This document shows, piece after piece, positions 63,281-64,000 of a stretch of DNA of 64,000 bases (position 1 is the stretch's first letter; each line of letters opens with the position of its first letter). Source of the DNA: JALEFZ01 sp964564415 (lineage in GTDB: Bacteria > Bacteroidota > Bacteroidia > J057); assembly GCA_964564415.1 (NCBI GenBank), contig CAZMAV010000007.1:1-64000 (forward strand), in the 5' to 3' direction. The notes below the pieces were generated by a model. It searched no databases. It was given only the letters and a program-made list of their open reading frames with translations, and was not told where the DNA came from. The translations under genes were made by a program, and so were the position numbers.

Positions 63281-63312
63281 CAAAAAAAATAGAGCAGGGA
63301 TCAACCTGCTCT
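63281..63312 (-). terminator. Intrinsic terminator of the bacilliredoxin gene
   Basis: AGAGCAGG (63291-63298) pairs with CCTGCTCT (63305-63312) around a 6-base loop. Reading leftwards the hairpin is followed by ATTTTTTTTG (63290-63281). It lies 25 bases after the stop of the bacilliredoxin gene. Confidence 0.88.
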
Positions 63313-63337
63313 GTGATTTTTTCCGACTGGTTTTGAA

Positions 63338-63769
63338 TTAAACCCTGGCCTTGCAGTATTCTTGATAAGCTCCTTTGAGGTTAGCGGAGATCATTTCCGC
63401 AGGGCGTCCTTCGATATGATGGCGCTCGATGAGGTGGACCAATTGTCCATCCTTAAAAAGAGCGATAGAAGGAGAGGAAGGAGGATAGGGAAGGAGGTAC
63501 TGACGAGCCTTTTTGGTAGCTTCCATGTCTACTCCGGCGAAGGTAGTAACCAACCTGTCAGGCTTCACCTCAGAATTCAGTGAATCGATCACGCCCGGGC
63601 GGGCAGCTCCGGCGGCACATCCACATACAGAGTTGACGACCAGGAGGGTAGTCCCCTCGGATTGATTCATGACCTGATCCACTTCTTCAGAAGATTTGAG
63701 AGAGTTGAATCCTGCGTTTTCCAGTTCCGCGGCCATAGGCGCGGTAAGATGTTCTGGGTATCTGCTCAT
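63338..63769 (-). CDS. Bacilliredoxin (BrxA/BrxB, YphP/YqiW family)
   Basis: A 143-aa cytoplasmic thiol-disulfide protein. It has the family's CGC active site in 'NSVCGCAAGAARPG' near residue 50, preceded by 'EGTTLLVVNS' and followed by 'FAGVDMEATKKARQYL' and 'PYPPSSPSIALFKDGQLVHLI'. In Firmicutes these proteins remove bacillithiol from oxidised proteins; whether this organism makes bacillithiol cannot be told here. It is co-directional with the thioredoxin-family gene but separated by its own terminator. Confidence 0.93.
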   Translation of the reverse strand: MSRYPEHLTAPMAAELENAGFNSLKSSEEVDQVMNQSEGTTLLVVNSVCGCAAGAARPGVIDSLNSEVKPDRLVTTFAGVDMEATKKARQYLLPYPPSSPSIALFKDGQLVHLIERHHIEGRPAEMISANLKGAYQEYCKARV

Positions 63770-64000
63770 TGTTTTTTCTTTTATAGAATAATACGTAACG
63801 GGGTCAGAATAATATTTCTGACTTTTGCGTTTAGCAACTGTAAAGAACTTCTCAATGTTACAGGCTAAATATACGATTTTTGCCGATAAAAATTAATATT
63901 TGCCTATACGTAGGGCCAGCTCCAATGTTCCAACACCTATTTTGCATTTTCAAAATTAACGAAGACTTTACACAAGCGAGTTGGGCTTTTGGTAATTTTA

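Noticed and set aside
1..64000. CRISPR arrays, tRNA or rRNA genes, integron or phage modules
   Set aside because: No regularly spaced direct repeats, no tRNA-like T-loop motif with CCA-end context, no rRNA stretches and no phage structural genes were seen on reading the window; short or divergent ncRNAs could be missed by eye.

Overview
The window comes from a bacterium of the phylum Bacteroidota. A SusC/SusD outer-membrane pair, a secreted repeat protein with a type IX secretion (T9SS) sorting tail, a fused MurF-alanine racemase, a DUF6089 protein, a grpE-dnaJ operon, a PPIase/SurA/MoxR cluster and TAnnTTTG-type promoter elements all point that way. The mid-GC composition and gene set would fit a marine or sludge Saprospiria/Cytophagia-like organism, but the genus cannot be fixed from sequence alone. 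I saw no rRNA, tRNA or CRISPR array.

Layout. 1-300: remnant of an IS256-family insertion sequence. 532-9366: prmA, a 1601-aa exported protein, a coupled zinc-ribbon/small secreted/lipoprotein operon, and a YwbE-family protein. 9541-11222: scar region with a decayed serine beta-lactamase-like gene fused to a 3'-truncated group II intron, whose 5' end lies directly against the terminator of the next operon. 11243-24211 (all minus): SGNH hydrolase, DASS-type transporter, T9SS repeat protein, SusC, SusD, GLUG-repeat lipoprotein and alpha/beta-hydrolase lipoprotein, which looks like a nutrient-acquisition locus. 24418-26884: a membrane-tethered helix-turn-helix protein, then decayed aminotransferase and Old-Yellow-Enzyme genes. 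27014-33725: PhyH-type dioxygenase, MurF-Alr, YcxB-like protein, GHL10-type glycosidase, thioredoxin-like protein. 33895-40775: yqeY, cvpA, pabA, hydrolase, CBS protein, BamA-like protein, NAD kinase, DUF6089. 41096-45262: cytochrome P450, histidine-kinase stub, GT2 and a GT-C-like membrane protein. 45259-51426: a two-gene unit of an exported caspase-like protein and a 1366-aa SF1 helicase with a C-terminal Vsr-like nuclease. 51657-54749: two envelope genes and a catalytically degenerate M16 peptidase. 54972-60189: the PpiC/lipoprotein/SurA/MoxR operon. 60469-63769: grpE-dnaJ, a thioredoxin-family gene and a bacilliredoxin.

Two things stand out. One is a family of five interspersed ~100-110-bp nested palindromes (34361, 40776, 42565, 54855, 62465). 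Each sits tight against gene 3' ends, and their hairpin arms show compensatory base changes. The other is the caspase-like/helicase-nuclease gene pair, whose parts are recognisable but whose joint role is not known to me. At least six broken genes or elements show that the neighbourhood has been reshaped by deletions and mobile DNA.
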